A stretch of 54,569 nucleotides of DNA from Bradyrhizobium sp. NAS96.2. Lineage in GTDB: Bacteria; Pseudomonadota; Alphaproteobacteria; Rhizobiales; Xanthobacteraceae. Position 1 is the stretch's first letter. Each line of letters starts with the position of its first letter. Position numbers and translations under genes: made by a program. Positions 7,679-15,132 of the stretch are shown here, one piece after another. The stretch spans positions 1 through 54,569 of the forward strand of contig NZ_LGHK01000061.1 in assembly GCF_001908235.1 (NCBI RefSeq), given 5' to 3'. Under the pieces are notes generated by a model that saw only the letters and a list, made by a program, of their open reading frames with translations, was not told the origin of the DNA and made no database searches.

Positions 7679-9175
7679 TCACTTCATCGTCGGGATCGAG
7701 AACTCCGCACCGTCCTTGACGCCGGACGGCCAACGCGAGGTCACGGTCTTGGTCTTGGTGTAGAAACGGACCGCGTCCGGACCATGCTGGTTGAGATCGC
7801 CGAAGCCCGACTTCTTCCAGCCGCCGAAGGTGTAGTAGGCGATCGGCACCGGGATCGGCACGTTGACGCCAACCATGCCGACATTGACCTTGGCGGCGAA
7901 GTCGCGCGCGGCGTCGCCGTCGCGGGTGAAGATCGCAACGCCGTTGCCGTAGTCATGGTCGGACGGCAGCGCCAGCGCCTCGTGATAGTCCTTGGCGCGG
8001 ACCACCGAGAGCACCGGGCCGAAGATCTCTTCCTTGTAGATCCGCATGTCCTTGGTGACGTTGTCGAACAGCGAACCGCCGAGATAGAAGCCGTTCTCGT
8101 AGCCCTGCATCTTGAAGCCGCGGCCGTCCACCGCGAGCGTCGCGCCTTCCTTGACGCCGATGTCGATGTAGCTCTTCACCTTCTCGACCGCCTCGCGGGT
8201 CACCAGCGGGCCGTAATCGGCCGACGGATCGACCGAGGTGCCGATCTTGAGCGATTCGACGCGCGGGATCAGCTTGTCCATCAGCCGGTCTGCGGTGGTC
8301 TTGCCGACGGGAACGGCGACCGACACCGCCATGCAGCGCTCGCCAGCCGAACCGTAGCCGGCGCCGATCAGCGCATCGACCGCCTGGTCCATGTCGGCGT
8401 CCGGCATGATGATGGCGTGGTTCTTGGCGCCGCCGAAGCACTGGCAACGCTTGCCGGTCTGCGCAGCGCGCTCATAGATATACTGGGCAATGGGCGTCGA
8501 GCCGACGAAGCCGATCGCCTTGACGTCGGGATCGTCGAGGATGGCGTCGACCGCTTCCTTGTCGCCGTTGACGACGTTGAGGATGCCGGCCGGCAGGCCA
8601 GCTTCGATCATCAGCTCGGCGAGCTTCATCGGCACGCCGGGATCGCGCTCCGAGGGCTTCAGGATGAAGGCGTTGCCGCAGGCGATCGCGGGCGCGAACT
8701 TCCACATCGGGATCATCGCCGGGAAATTGAACGGGGTGATGCCGGCGACGACGCCCAAGGGTTGCCGCATCGAATAGATGTCGATGCCGGGGCCGGCACC
8801 CTCGGTGTACTCGCCCTTCATCAGATGCGGGATGCCGCAGGCGAACTCGGCGACCTCGAGGCCGCGCTGGATGTCGCCCTTGGCGTCGGGAACCGTCTTG
8901 CCGTGCTCGCGGGCCAGCAATTCGGCGAGCTTGTCGTAGTCGCGCTGCACCAACTCGACGAACCTCATCATGACGCGGGCGCGGCGCTGCGGGTTGGTGG
9001 CGGCCCATTCGCCCTGCGCGGCTTTGGCGTTCTCGACCGCGGCGCGGACTTCGGCCTTCGAGGCCAGCGCGACCTTGGCCTGGACGTCGCCGGTCATCGG
9101 CTCGAAAACGTCTGCGGTACGGCCCGAGGTGCCCTTGACCTCCTTGCCACCGATAAAATGTCCGATTGAGCGCAT
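7679..9175 (-). CDS. mmsA: CoA-acylating methylmalonate-semialdehyde dehydrogenase
   Basis: A 498-residue aldehyde dehydrogenase of the CoA-acylating MmsA type. The active-site motif GSAGERCMAVS places the nucleophile at Cys281. TPFNFPAM (Asn150) and the NAD-site lysine in KPSERDPG (Lys173) are present. MmsA lacks the usual general-base glutamate of other aldehyde dehydrogenases, and GGAKNHAIIMPDAD is typical for the class. It converts methylmalonate semialdehyde to propionyl-CoA (or malonate semialdehyde to acetyl-CoA) with NAD and CoA. The gene is first in the minus-strand valine set, directly opposite the divergent LysR gene. Confidence 0.95.
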   Translation of the reverse strand: MRSIGHFIGGKEVKGTSGRTADVFEPMTGDVQAKVALASKAEVRAAVENAKAAQGEWAATNPQRRARVMMRFVELVQRDYDKLAELLAREHGKTVPDAKGDIQRGLEVAEFACGIPHLMKGEYTEGAGPGIDIYSMRQPLGVVAGITPFNFPAMIPMWKFAPAIACGNAFILKPSERDPGVPMKLAELMIEAGLPAGILNVVNGDKEAVDAILDDPDVKAIGFVGSTPIAQYIYERAAQTGKRCQCFGGAKNHAIIMPDADMDQAVDALIGAGYGSAGERCMAVSVAVPVGKTTADRLMDKLIPRVESLKIGTSVDPSADYGPLVTREAVEKVKSYIDIGVKEGATLAVDGRGFKMQGYENGFYLGGSLFDNVTKDMRIYKEEIFGPVLSVVRAKDYHEALALPSDHDYGNGVAIFTRDGDAARDFAAKVNVGMVGVNVPIPVPIAYYTFGGWKKSGFGDLNQHGPDAVRFYTKTKTVTSRWPSGVKDGAEFSIPTMK

Positions 9176-9225
9176 GGATAAACCTCCCTGAAGGACCTGA
9201 ATCGCCAGCCGGCCGGCGGGATCAC

Positions 9226-9280
9226 TTTACAAACCCTATTGACCCTGCATTTTATAGGATTCAAGTCCGATAAATTGCAC
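9226..9280. promoter_or_regulatory. Probable divergent promoter region, mmsA / lysR
   Basis: An AT-rich patch in an otherwise GC-rich sequence lies between mmsA and the divergent LysR gene. On the plus strand TTTACA (9226-9231) is followed after 18 bases by TTTTAT (9250-9255), a reasonable -35/-10 pair for lysR. No single convincing LysR box (T-N11-A in a dyad) could be chosen by eye. Confidence 0.35.
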
Positions 9281-9295
9281 CATAGATGTGCGGAA

Positions 9296-10210
9296 ATGCT
9301 GGATCAAGGCGGCGGCACAATCGACTGGGACGACTTCCGCTTCGTGCTTGCCATCGTGCGCGGCGGGTCGGTTTCGGCTGCCGCCAAGCAGCTCGCGGTC
9401 GATCATGCCACAGTGATCCGCCGTGTCGACCGGCTGGAGCGCCACCTCTCCGCAAAACTGTTTGATCGGCGCAAGACCGGCTACCTGCTGACCGAGGCCG
9501 GCCAGCGCGTCGCCGACAGCGCGGAAGCGATGGAATCCACCATCGTCGCCAACCAGGAGGCGGTCGGCGGCTCCCGCGCCCACCTTACCGGCACGGTGCG
9601 GATCGGCGCGCCCGACGGCTTCGGCAGCCACTTTCTGGCCTCGCGCCTGGTGAAGTTCACCGAGCGGTATCCCGATCTCGATCTGCAGCTCGTCGCCACC
9701 GCAAGGCTGTTCTCGCTGTCCAAGCGCGAGGCCGACATCGCGATCAGCCTGACCATGCCGAAGGAAGGCCGCATCGTCGGCCGCAAGCTGCTCGACTACA
9801 CTCTCGGGCTTTATGCCGCACCTGCCTATCTGGCGCAGGCGCCCGCGATTGCCGCGCGTGCCGACCTGCCGCGGCATCGCTTCGTCGGCTATATCGAAGA
9901 GCTGCTGTTCACGCCGGAGCTGGACTATCTGCCGCAGGTCTCGCCGAAGATTTTCGCGAAATTCCGCAGCGCCAACCTGATCGCCCAGCTCAACGCCACC
10001 ATCGCCGGCTTCGGCATTGCCGTGCTGCCGCACTTCATGGCATCAGCCCATCCCGAGCTGCAGCCGGTGCTGCGCGACGAGGTGCGGATCTCCCGCACCT
10101 TCTGGCTCCTTATGCACGCCGACAGCAAGGACCTCGCCCGCATCCGCGCCGTGGCGGATTACATCTACGAGACCGTAGAAGCCGAGCGCGTGCTGTTCAG
10201 CGGGGTGTGA
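9296..10210 (+). CDS. LysR family transcriptional regulator
   Basis: A 304-residue LysR regulator. The N-terminal winged helix-turn-helix includes FRFVLAIVRGGSVSAAAKQL and RRVDRLERHLSAKLFDR (about residues 13-60), followed by a periplasmic-binding-protein-like effector domain starting near GTVRIGAPDGFGSHFLA. I start at the ATG at 9296; an in-frame TTG at 9239 would add 19 residues of poor quality. The gene is divergent from mmsA with about 120 bases between, the classic layout for a LysR protein controlling the neighbouring operon, so it is the best candidate regulator of the valine/isobutyrate genes. The substitution VDHATVIRRVDRLE for the common QPAVSxxIxxLE marks a divergent subfamily. Confidence 0.88.
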   Translation: MLDQGGGTIDWDDFRFVLAIVRGGSVSAAAKQLAVDHATVIRRVDRLERHLSAKLFDRRKTGYLLTEAGQRVADSAEAMESTIVANQEAVGGSRAHLTGTVRIGAPDGFGSHFLASRLVKFTERYPDLDLQLVATARLFSLSKREADIAISLTMPKEGRIVGRKLLDYTLGLYAAPAYLAQAPAIAARADLPRHRFVGYIEELLFTPELDYLPQVSPKIFAKFRSANLIAQLNATIAGFGIAVLPHFMASAHPELQPVLRDEVRISRTFWLLMHADSKDLARIRAVADYIYETVEAERVLFSGV

Positions 10211-10228
10211 GGCGGGCACACCCTATCT

Positions 10229-10331
10229 CCGTCATCCTGAGGAGCGCGTAGCGCGTCTCGAAGGATGTACGGCCCGGCTGCTGGCCATGCATCCTTCGAG
10301 GCGCGCAAGAGCGCGCACCTCAGGAGGACGG
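10229..10331. repeat. Palindromic repeat (CCGTCATCCTGAGGAGCGCG family)
   Basis: Left arm CCGTCATCCTGAGGAGCGCG and right arm GCGCACCTCAGGAGGACGG are inverted, with internal TCGAAGGATG and CATCCTTCGA arms. It lies between the convergent LysR and TetR genes and may double as a transcription barrier. Confidence 0.75.
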
Positions 10332-10351
10332 GTTCAAGAGCGGAGCGCGCC

Positions 10352-10963
10352 CTAATTCACCTTGGCCTTCTTCGCCGGCGCCTTCGCCGCCGCCCGCCCG
10401 AGCGCCGCTTCGCGGCCCGCGCTCAGGATTTCGTCGGACATCTCGCCGTTGCCGGCGATCCGCGACATCACGATGGTGCCCATCATGGTCGCCAGTGTCG
10501 CCATTGCCTGCTTGCGCGCGGTCTTGCGCGGCACGTCCTGGATCTGGTCGGTAATCATGTCGATCATCTGGTCGAGCTTGAGCGCAAAGGCCTTGCGGGT
10601 CTTCGGGCTTTCGCGGGCGATCTCGGCGCCGAGCGCCGGCACCGCGCAGCCCTGGCCGGGATCGTCGCGATGAGCAGCCGAAAGGTAACCGTCGACGATG
10701 GTCGAAAGCCGCTTCTCCGGCGCCACCTCTGCGGTGACCTTGCGCCAGCGCTCGGTGGCGCGGTCCATGGCGTAGTTGAACGCCTCGATCACCAGCGCCT
10801 CGCGCGAGTCGAAATGCGCGTAGAAGCCGCCATGGGTCAGCCCGGCGTCCTTCATCAGGTCGGCGACGCCGATGCCATGGGCGCCCTTCTCGCGCAGCCG
10901 CGTCGCGGCCTTCTTCACGATTCGCGCGTGGGTCTCCTGCTTGTGTTCTTTCGAATAGCGCAT
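10352..10963 (-). CDS. TetR family transcriptional regulator
   Basis: A 203-residue TetR repressor. The helix-turn-helix IGVADLMKDAGLTHGGFYAHFDSREAL is at about residues 31-57 and is followed by a variable helical ligand domain. The C-terminal tail is rich in Ala and Lys. The gene follows a thioesterase on the same strand and is near a divergent crotonase. A site just ahead of its start codon (10979-10995) shares an 11-base core with a dyad in the thioesterase/crotonase intergenic region and resembles one upstream of a thiolase at 17.8 kb. This suggests that the protein represses itself and a small acyl-CoA regulon. The ligand, probably an acyl-CoA, is inferred from its neighbours only. Confidence 0.9.
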   Translation of the reverse strand: MRYSKEHKQETHARIVKKAATRLREKGAHGIGVADLMKDAGLTHGGFYAHFDSREALVIEAFNYAMDRATERWRKVTAEVAPEKRLSTIVDGYLSAAHRDDPGQGCAVPALGAEIARESPKTRKAFALKLDQMIDMITDQIQDVPRKTARKQAMATLATMMGTIVMSRIAGNGEMSDEILSAGREAALGRAAAKAPAKKAKVN

Positions 10964-10978
10964 GCCGATCTCATGGAA

Positions 10979-10995
10979 TGTTTCTAATCATATAA
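10979..10995 (-). promoter_or_regulatory. Putative TetR operator C (tetR promoter)
   Basis: On the minus strand the core TTATATGATTA (10985-10995 complement) is identical to the first 11 bases of the dyad at 11587-11603. The second arm is degenerate here (GAAACA). It lies 16 bases upstream of the tetR start, a position suited to autorepression. Confidence 0.5.
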
Positions 10996-11023
10996 TAGCA
11001 GGTTTGCGCCGGGAATGCTGCAG

Positions 11024-11575
11024 TTATTTCGTCTTGTTCACCCCCTGGGGTTCCGCGCCGAGCATGGAAAACGTCGCAGTCGCGTGCACTGCAAGATTGC
11101 CCCTGCCGTCGCGGACGAAGCCTTCGGTGTAGCTGGTCTGGCGGCCGAGCTTGATCACCTTGCCCTCGGCCGAAATGGTTCCGGAACGCGCCGACAGCGG
11201 GCGCAGATAGGTCAGCTTGAGATCGAGCGTGACCGAGGTCTGCCCCGCCGGCAGCACGGTCGAGATCGCACAGCCCATCGCGGTGTCGAGCAGCGCCGCG
11301 GCGGTCGCGCCGTGCAGCAGGCCGATGGTATTCTCCAGGCTCTCATGCGGCTCGAGTTCCATCACGATCCGCCCCTCCTCGACCGCGGCCACGCGGAATC
11401 CGATCAGTTTGGCCATCGGCGGCGGCGGCAACACGCCGTCGCGGATCGCACGCATCGCCTCGATCCCGGACATCGGCATCGCCGCCTTTGCCACCGGTCC
11501 GGGCGCCTGCCATTCCACCACGCGCGTGCGCGTCAGCTCGGGGGAATGAGGATCCGATATCTCGGCGGCGGTCAT
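11024..11575 (-). CDS. PaaI family thioesterase (hot-dog fold)
   Basis: A 183-residue hot-dog acyl-CoA thioesterase. The signature ENTIGLLHGATAAALLDTAMG spans about residues 81-101, including Asn82, HGA at 88-90 and Asp97, which fit the PaaI/HGG-type active site. The extra ~50 residues at the N-terminus before the hot-dog are unusual in length and low in conservation by eye. The enzyme should release CoA from a small or aromatic acyl-CoA. It stands upstream of the TetR gene on the same strand and opposite a crotonase; an operator-like dyad lies just ahead of its start. Confidence 0.85.
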   Translation of the reverse strand: MTAAEISDPHSPELTRTRVVEWQAPGPVAKAAMPMSGIEAMRAIRDGVLPPPPMAKLIGFRVAAVEEGRIVMELEPHESLENTIGLLHGATAAALLDTAMGCAISTVLPAGQTSVTLDLKLTYLRPLSARSGTISAEGKVIKLGRQTSYTEGFVRDGRGNLAVHATATFSMLGAEPQGVNKTK

Positions 11576-11586
11576 GACGGCTCCAT

Positions 11587-11603
11587 TTATATGATTAATA
11601 TAA
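11587..11603. promoter_or_regulatory. Putative TetR operator A (thioesterase / crotonase intergenic)
   Basis: TTATATGATTAATATAA is a perfect inverted repeat with 6-base arms around a 5-base centre. It sits 11 bases ahead of the thioesterase start and about 105 bases ahead of the divergent crotonase start, so one bound repressor could control both. It is the best-formed of three similar sites in the window. Confidence 0.6.
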
Positions 11604-11707
11604 TTCTATATATCTGCATCCGCCGGCGCAACCGCTGCGCCCATGCTTGACAGCGACCTGCTTTGTCCGGGACATGGCGCGATCAATTCCTGCGCCGGAA
11701 CCATTCG

Positions 11708-12478
11708 ATGGACATGCTCAATCCCCACTGCGGCATCGGCCGCGACGACAGAGGCGTCGTCCGCCTCACCATCTGCAATGCCGGCAAGCTGAACATCGTC
11801 AGTTCGGCTGTGACCAACGGCGTGCGCGAAGGCTTTGAGCACCTGGCCGCCGATCCGACCATCCGCGCGGTGATCCTGGCAGGCGAAAGCGAGCGCAGCA
11901 TGATCGGGGGCGCTGACATCAAGGAGATGGCGACGCTCGACCAGAAATCCGCCGAAGCCTTCATCAGCCGCCTGCGCGACCTCTGCGAGGCCGTGCGCAA
12001 ATTCCCCGCGCCCGTCATCGCCCGCCTGCCCGGCTGGTGCCTCGGCGGCGGCCTCGAGGTCGCGGCCGCCTGCGACGTGCGCGTCGCGGCGCATGATTCG
12101 ATGTTCGGCATGCCCGAGGTCAAGGTCGGCATTCCCTCGGTGATCCATGCCGCGCTGCTGCCGCGGCTGATCGGCTGGGGCCGCGCCCGCTGGCTGATGA
12201 TGACCGCGGAGAACATCGACGCACCGACCGCGCTCGCCTGGGGCCTGGTCGACACCGTTGCAAAACCCGGCGGCCTCGATGAGGCCATCGAGCACACCGT
12301 CAAGGCGCTCTTGGAATGCGGCCCCCAAGCGCTGCGGATCCAGAAGGATCTGCTGCGGCAATGGGAAGAGCTGCCGCTGACCGAGTCGGTCAACCTCAGC
12401 GTCGGCGTGTTCGGAAAGTCGTTCCAGACCGGCGAGCCGCAGCGGTTGCTGCAGGGGTTCCTGGATCGGAAGAAATAG
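11708..12478 (+). CDS. Enoyl-CoA hydratase/isomerase family protein
   Basis: A 256-residue crotonase. The oxyanion-hole regions are SMIGGADIKEM (64-74) and PGWCLGGGLEVAAACD (108-123). Both glutamates used by true hydratases are present (Glu117 after the GGG, Glu137 in GMPEVKVG), so hydratase activity is likely. I start at the ATG at 11708 (MDMLNP) with CGGAA upstream; a longer in-frame start at 11663 is less likely. The gene is divergent from the thioesterase and shares its operator region. The second half is less typical of enoyl-CoA hydratases (IPSVIHAALLPRLIGWGRAR in place of the usual IPGAGGTQRL). Confidence 0.85.
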   Translation: MDMLNPHCGIGRDDRGVVRLTICNAGKLNIVSSAVTNGVREGFEHLAADPTIRAVILAGESERSMIGGADIKEMATLDQKSAEAFISRLRDLCEAVRKFPAPVIARLPGWCLGGGLEVAAACDVRVAAHDSMFGMPEVKVGIPSVIHAALLPRLIGWGRARWLMMTAENIDAPTALAWGLVDTVAKPGGLDEAIEHTVKALLECGPQALRIQKDLLRQWEELPLTESVNLSVGVFGKSFQTGEPQRLLQGFLDRKK

Positions 12479-12488
12479 GAAACAGGAA

Positions 12489-12524
12489 GACGCGAATCGA
12501 GGCGTTCAAACCTCGATCCGCGTC
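12489..12524. terminator. Bidirectional terminator-like hairpin
   Basis: GACGCGAATCGAGG (12489-12502) pairs with CCTCGATCCGCGTC (12511-12524), 13 of 14 bases complementary around an 8-base loop, followed by GTTGTTGG. It lies between the stop codons of two convergent genes, the crotonase (+) and the secreted protein (-). Confidence 0.65.
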
Positions 12525-12550
12525 GTTGTTGGTCCGGATTTCCGTGCGCC

Positions 12551-14134
12551 TCAGTCCGCGGACTCGACGAAGGGCGGCATGAAGTAGCCGGGCTGGACGC
12601 CAAGCTGGAACCGACCGATCGACCGGTAATCACCGAGATTGTTGCTCGGCTGCGGCGTGTTGTAGCCCGCGAACACGATCGTCACGGTCCGCTCGTCGGT
12701 CAGCACCGCCTGCGGATCGTAGACCCGGCCGCTGAAGAAGTTCGTGGTGTAGCCCTCGCCCGGCGGTACAAAGGGCGCGACTTGCGCGGCCGTCAGGGCG
12801 TCTGCGCCATGAACGTTCACGAGCGGCGCGTTCAGTGGATACGGCCGCGGGCCGACGGGATCGACGACCTTGTCCGTGGACAGGATCGGATTGTCGAAGC
12901 CGTTGACCACGTGCCACTTCAGGAGATCGCCGGCGCCGCGAACCGGATTGTCGGTTTCGGCGTAGCCAATGAAGTGGAAGCCGTCGGAGTCGTTGTCCAG
13001 GCAGTTTCCGGCGCCGAAGAACATGCCGAAGCGTCCGTCATGGATGCGCAGGATGCTGCCGCTGCCGAGCCAGCGAATGCCGTTCAGCGCAACCGTGGTC
13101 TGGTCGTTGAGGCCGGTCGCCGCGCCGACGTCGCTGAAGTTCACGCCATCAGACGTCGTTGCAATACGAATCGTGATCACGTCATGGTTGGCCTTCCGCG
13201 GCTTCTTGTTGACGAGGTTGGTCAGCGCGAAGGCCGGCGTTGGCGAGCACACCTGGTTGGCCGGGAAACTCTTGTCGCCGGGGCTGAGGTTCTTGGAGAC
13301 GTAGACGACGGCGGTCTTCTCGCCCATGTGCACGGCGCCGAGAATGGCGTCGGGATCGATCAGGCCGGTGGTCGCGCCCGCCGTGGCCTCGAGCTTGGGA
13401 TAGCCGCCGGACGCAAGCGGGCTGACAAATCCGAATTCCGGAACTCCGAACAGCGAGAAGTCCTCGCCGCGATGCAGCGGATGGACCACGAGCTGATCGC
13501 TGTCGATGTGACCATCGGCGCGGTTGAGGTGATAGACGCGCTGCTTGCCCTTCACGGACAGCACGAAGGCATGGCCAAGCCCGTTGTCGGCGGCATTTGC
13601 GCTCGACGAGCCGTACGCCGTCTTCACGCCATTGACGTTGACGTTCTGGTTGTCCGGATCGGTCGCATCCCACGGGCAGTAGGGGTTGAGCGCCAGCGCC
13701 TTGCCCCTGAACTGCCAGGTCGCGCCCCAATCCGTCGAGATCGCAGCGACCGTCGCCTCCTGCTCGTTGCGCGGGCGATAGTCGAACAGGCCTTCGAGGA
13801 CGGCGCCGCGACGGCGAACGAACGGAAAATAGTAGGGCTGCATCACGCTCTTGCCGTGATTGATCGTGGTCTCGCCGCTCGCCGAGCAATAGTCGGCATA
13901 GGGCGTCCCATAGAGGGCCGGATTGTAGGGCGGCGTGAGCGTGCTCGGCGGCACGATGCCGGAAGCGTCGTGATGAAAATGATGTCCGGACTGATGCAGC
14001 GTCCACGGTCCGTGTTCGATCACAGATTGTGTCAGGCTGTCGGGAAGGTATGAGAGCGTGGAGCCGGCATGGGCGGTCGATGCGGCCGCAAGCAAGACAC
14101 CGGCGGCGGCAGTGCAAAAGAGCAAGCGCGTCAT
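12551..14134 (-). CDS. Secreted Asp-box (sialidase/BNR-like) protein, function unknown
   Basis: A 527-residue exported protein. MTRLLFCTAAAGVLLAAASTAHA is a clear signal peptide with cleavage after residue 23. STDWGATW at 133-140 is an Asp-box (S-x-D-x-G-x-T-W), the hallmark of sialidase-type beta-propellers, and a second loosely similar stretch TTSDGVNFS follows later. Many short strands ending in Asp/Gly and Trp fit a propeller. A His-rich patch HQSGHHFHHD (47-56) near the mature N-terminus could bind metal. I see no proof of sialidase catalytic residues, so it may be a carbohydrate-binding or glycosidase-like protein. It stands alone, convergent with the crotonase, with the ATG at 14134 chosen because it starts the signal peptide. 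Confidence 0.7.
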   Translation of the reverse strand: MTRLLFCTAAAGVLLAAASTAHAGSTLSYLPDSLTQSVIEHGPWTLHQSGHHFHHDASGIVPPSTLTPPYNPALYGTPYADYCSASGETTINHGKSVMQPYYFPFVRRRGAVLEGLFDYRPRNEQEATVAAISTDWGATWQFRGKALALNPYCPWDATDPDNQNVNVNGVKTAYGSSSANAADNGLGHAFVLSVKGKQRVYHLNRADGHIDSDQLVVHPLHRGEDFSLFGVPEFGFVSPLASGGYPKLEATAGATTGLIDPDAILGAVHMGEKTAVVYVSKNLSPGDKSFPANQVCSPTPAFALTNLVNKKPRKANHDVITIRIATTSDGVNFSDVGAATGLNDQTTVALNGIRWLGSGSILRIHDGRFGMFFGAGNCLDNDSDGFHFIGYAETDNPVRGAGDLLKWHVVNGFDNPILSTDKVVDPVGPRPYPLNAPLVNVHGADALTAAQVAPFVPPGEGYTTNFFSGRVYDPQAVLTDERTVTIVFAGYNTPQPSNNLGDYRSIGRFQLGVQPGYFMPPFVESAD

Positions 14135-14655
14135 GGAGCTGAGCCTTTTTGTCAGGAGGAGCAATTCGATAGATCAAGCAATGCGGAGAGCACCCCGCGG
14201 AAATGCGAGGCGGTGCAAGCCGGTCCTAACACCGGGCTCCAACAGGTATGTGACGCCGGGATGTCCTCCACAGCCAACGCGGGTGGGCTTTTGTTCATCG
14301 AACGGCGGTCTCGTCGTCCGGATGGAGCCAACGGGTCGCGCGAACGCGCGCCCGATGACAGGCTCCGCGAAATCCGGGGACGCGCCATCCGCGGATCGAG
14401 TCATCTCGGATTGCCCTCTCAACGGAGCGCGCGTTCGCGCGACCCGTTGGCTCCATCGAGGCTACGCGTCTATGCATTTGACGGACTGTTGACCGCCGAG
14501 CCCAGCCAACTAGTCTAACCTCCATCACGAACCAGCTGTCTCGGATCGAGAACGTCGATCTGAGCGCTGGTGTCTTTGACGGCCAAAACCAACAATCAGT
14601 TTCGGGGCAAACGCACGGGGTCACCACTCAAGAGCTGCAGGAGGACATATGGTCC
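14135..14655. other. Intergenic stretch with one repeat and no intact gene
   Basis: This 0.5-kb stretch lies between the secreted-protein start and the molybdoenzyme remnant. It holds the upstream region of the secreted-protein gene and the repeat at 14313-14465; otherwise I see no coding sequence, RNA gene or clear promoter. Confidence 0.5.
14313..14465. repeat. Long inverted repeat (GGATGGAGCCAACGGGTCGC type)
   Basis: GGATGGAGCCAACGGGTCGC near 14320 and its inverted partner GCGACCCGTTGGCTCCATC near 14455 enclose a centre containing AAATCCGGGG. It appears to be a variant of the GTAGCCCGGATGGAGCG family at 4319 and 15031, ending in GAGGCTACG. Confidence 0.7.
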
Positions 14656-15018
14656 AAAAGCGCGAAGCTCGCCACCATCCGCAGCCACGACCAGTACAAC
14701 ACCACGATCTACGGCTTGAACGACCGCTATCGCGGCGTGTTCGGCCCGCGCGACGCGCTGTTCGCGAACGAGGCTGATCTCACCGCGCGCGGCCTCGCCC
14801 ACGGCGACCTCGTCGAGATCGAAACCGCGCTGCCATCCGGCGAGCCGCGCCGTCTGACGCTGACCGCGATCGTCTACGACATCGCCCGCGGCTCGGTCGC
14901 CGCCTATTATCCGGAGGCGAACGGCCTCGTGCCGCTCGACTACCAGGACAAGGAAAGCGGCACGCCGTCGTACAAATCGGTGCCGGTGCACATCCGCCGG
15001 ACCGTCCAGGCGGCGTGA
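14656..15018 (+). pseudogene. Remnant of FdhF/YdeP-like molybdopterin oxidoreductase (C-terminal end)
   Basis: The reading frame ending at 15018 encodes about 120 residues that match the extreme C-terminus of FdhF/YdeP-type molybdopterin oxidoreductases. These include LATIRSHDQYNTTIYG, LNDRYRGVFGPRDALFANEAD, a MopB C-terminal barrel segment and AAYYPEANGLVPLD. Intact enzymes of this family are over 700 residues, so more than four fifths is missing. The frame continues upstream of 14656 without a stop but the residues no longer resemble the family, and there is no start codon with a ribosome site in this frame. It is best read as a deletion remnant; an annotator might call a 100-residue protein from the TTG at 14716. 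Confidence 0.7.
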
Positions 15019-15030
15019 TCACCGTTCGCC

Positions 15031-15115
15031 CGTAGCCCGGATGGAGCGCAGCGCAATCCGGGGATATCCACGGATCGAGTTATCCCGGATTGCGCTTCGC
15101 TTCATCCGGGCTACC
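15031..15115. repeat. Palindromic repeat (GTAGCCCGGATGGAGCG family, copy 2)
   Basis: CGTAGCCCGGATGGAGCG and its inverted partner (CTTCATCCGGGCTACC at the right end) bracket AATCCGGGG and CCCGGATT arms. It lies between the molybdoenzyme remnant and the convergent MFS gene. Confidence 0.75.
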
Positions 15116-15132
15116 AGTATCACGCGTGCCCC

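Noticed and set aside
12782..14053. Plus-strand open frame opposite the secreted Asp-box gene
   Set aside because: Antisense, low-complexity Arg/Ala/Val sequence without motifs. The minus-strand frame has a signal peptide and Asp-box.
14716..15018. A stand-alone 100-residue protein starting at a TTG
   Set aside because: The family similarity begins upstream of that codon, and the protein is only the end of a far larger enzyme; no ribosome site precedes it. Treated as a pseudogene.
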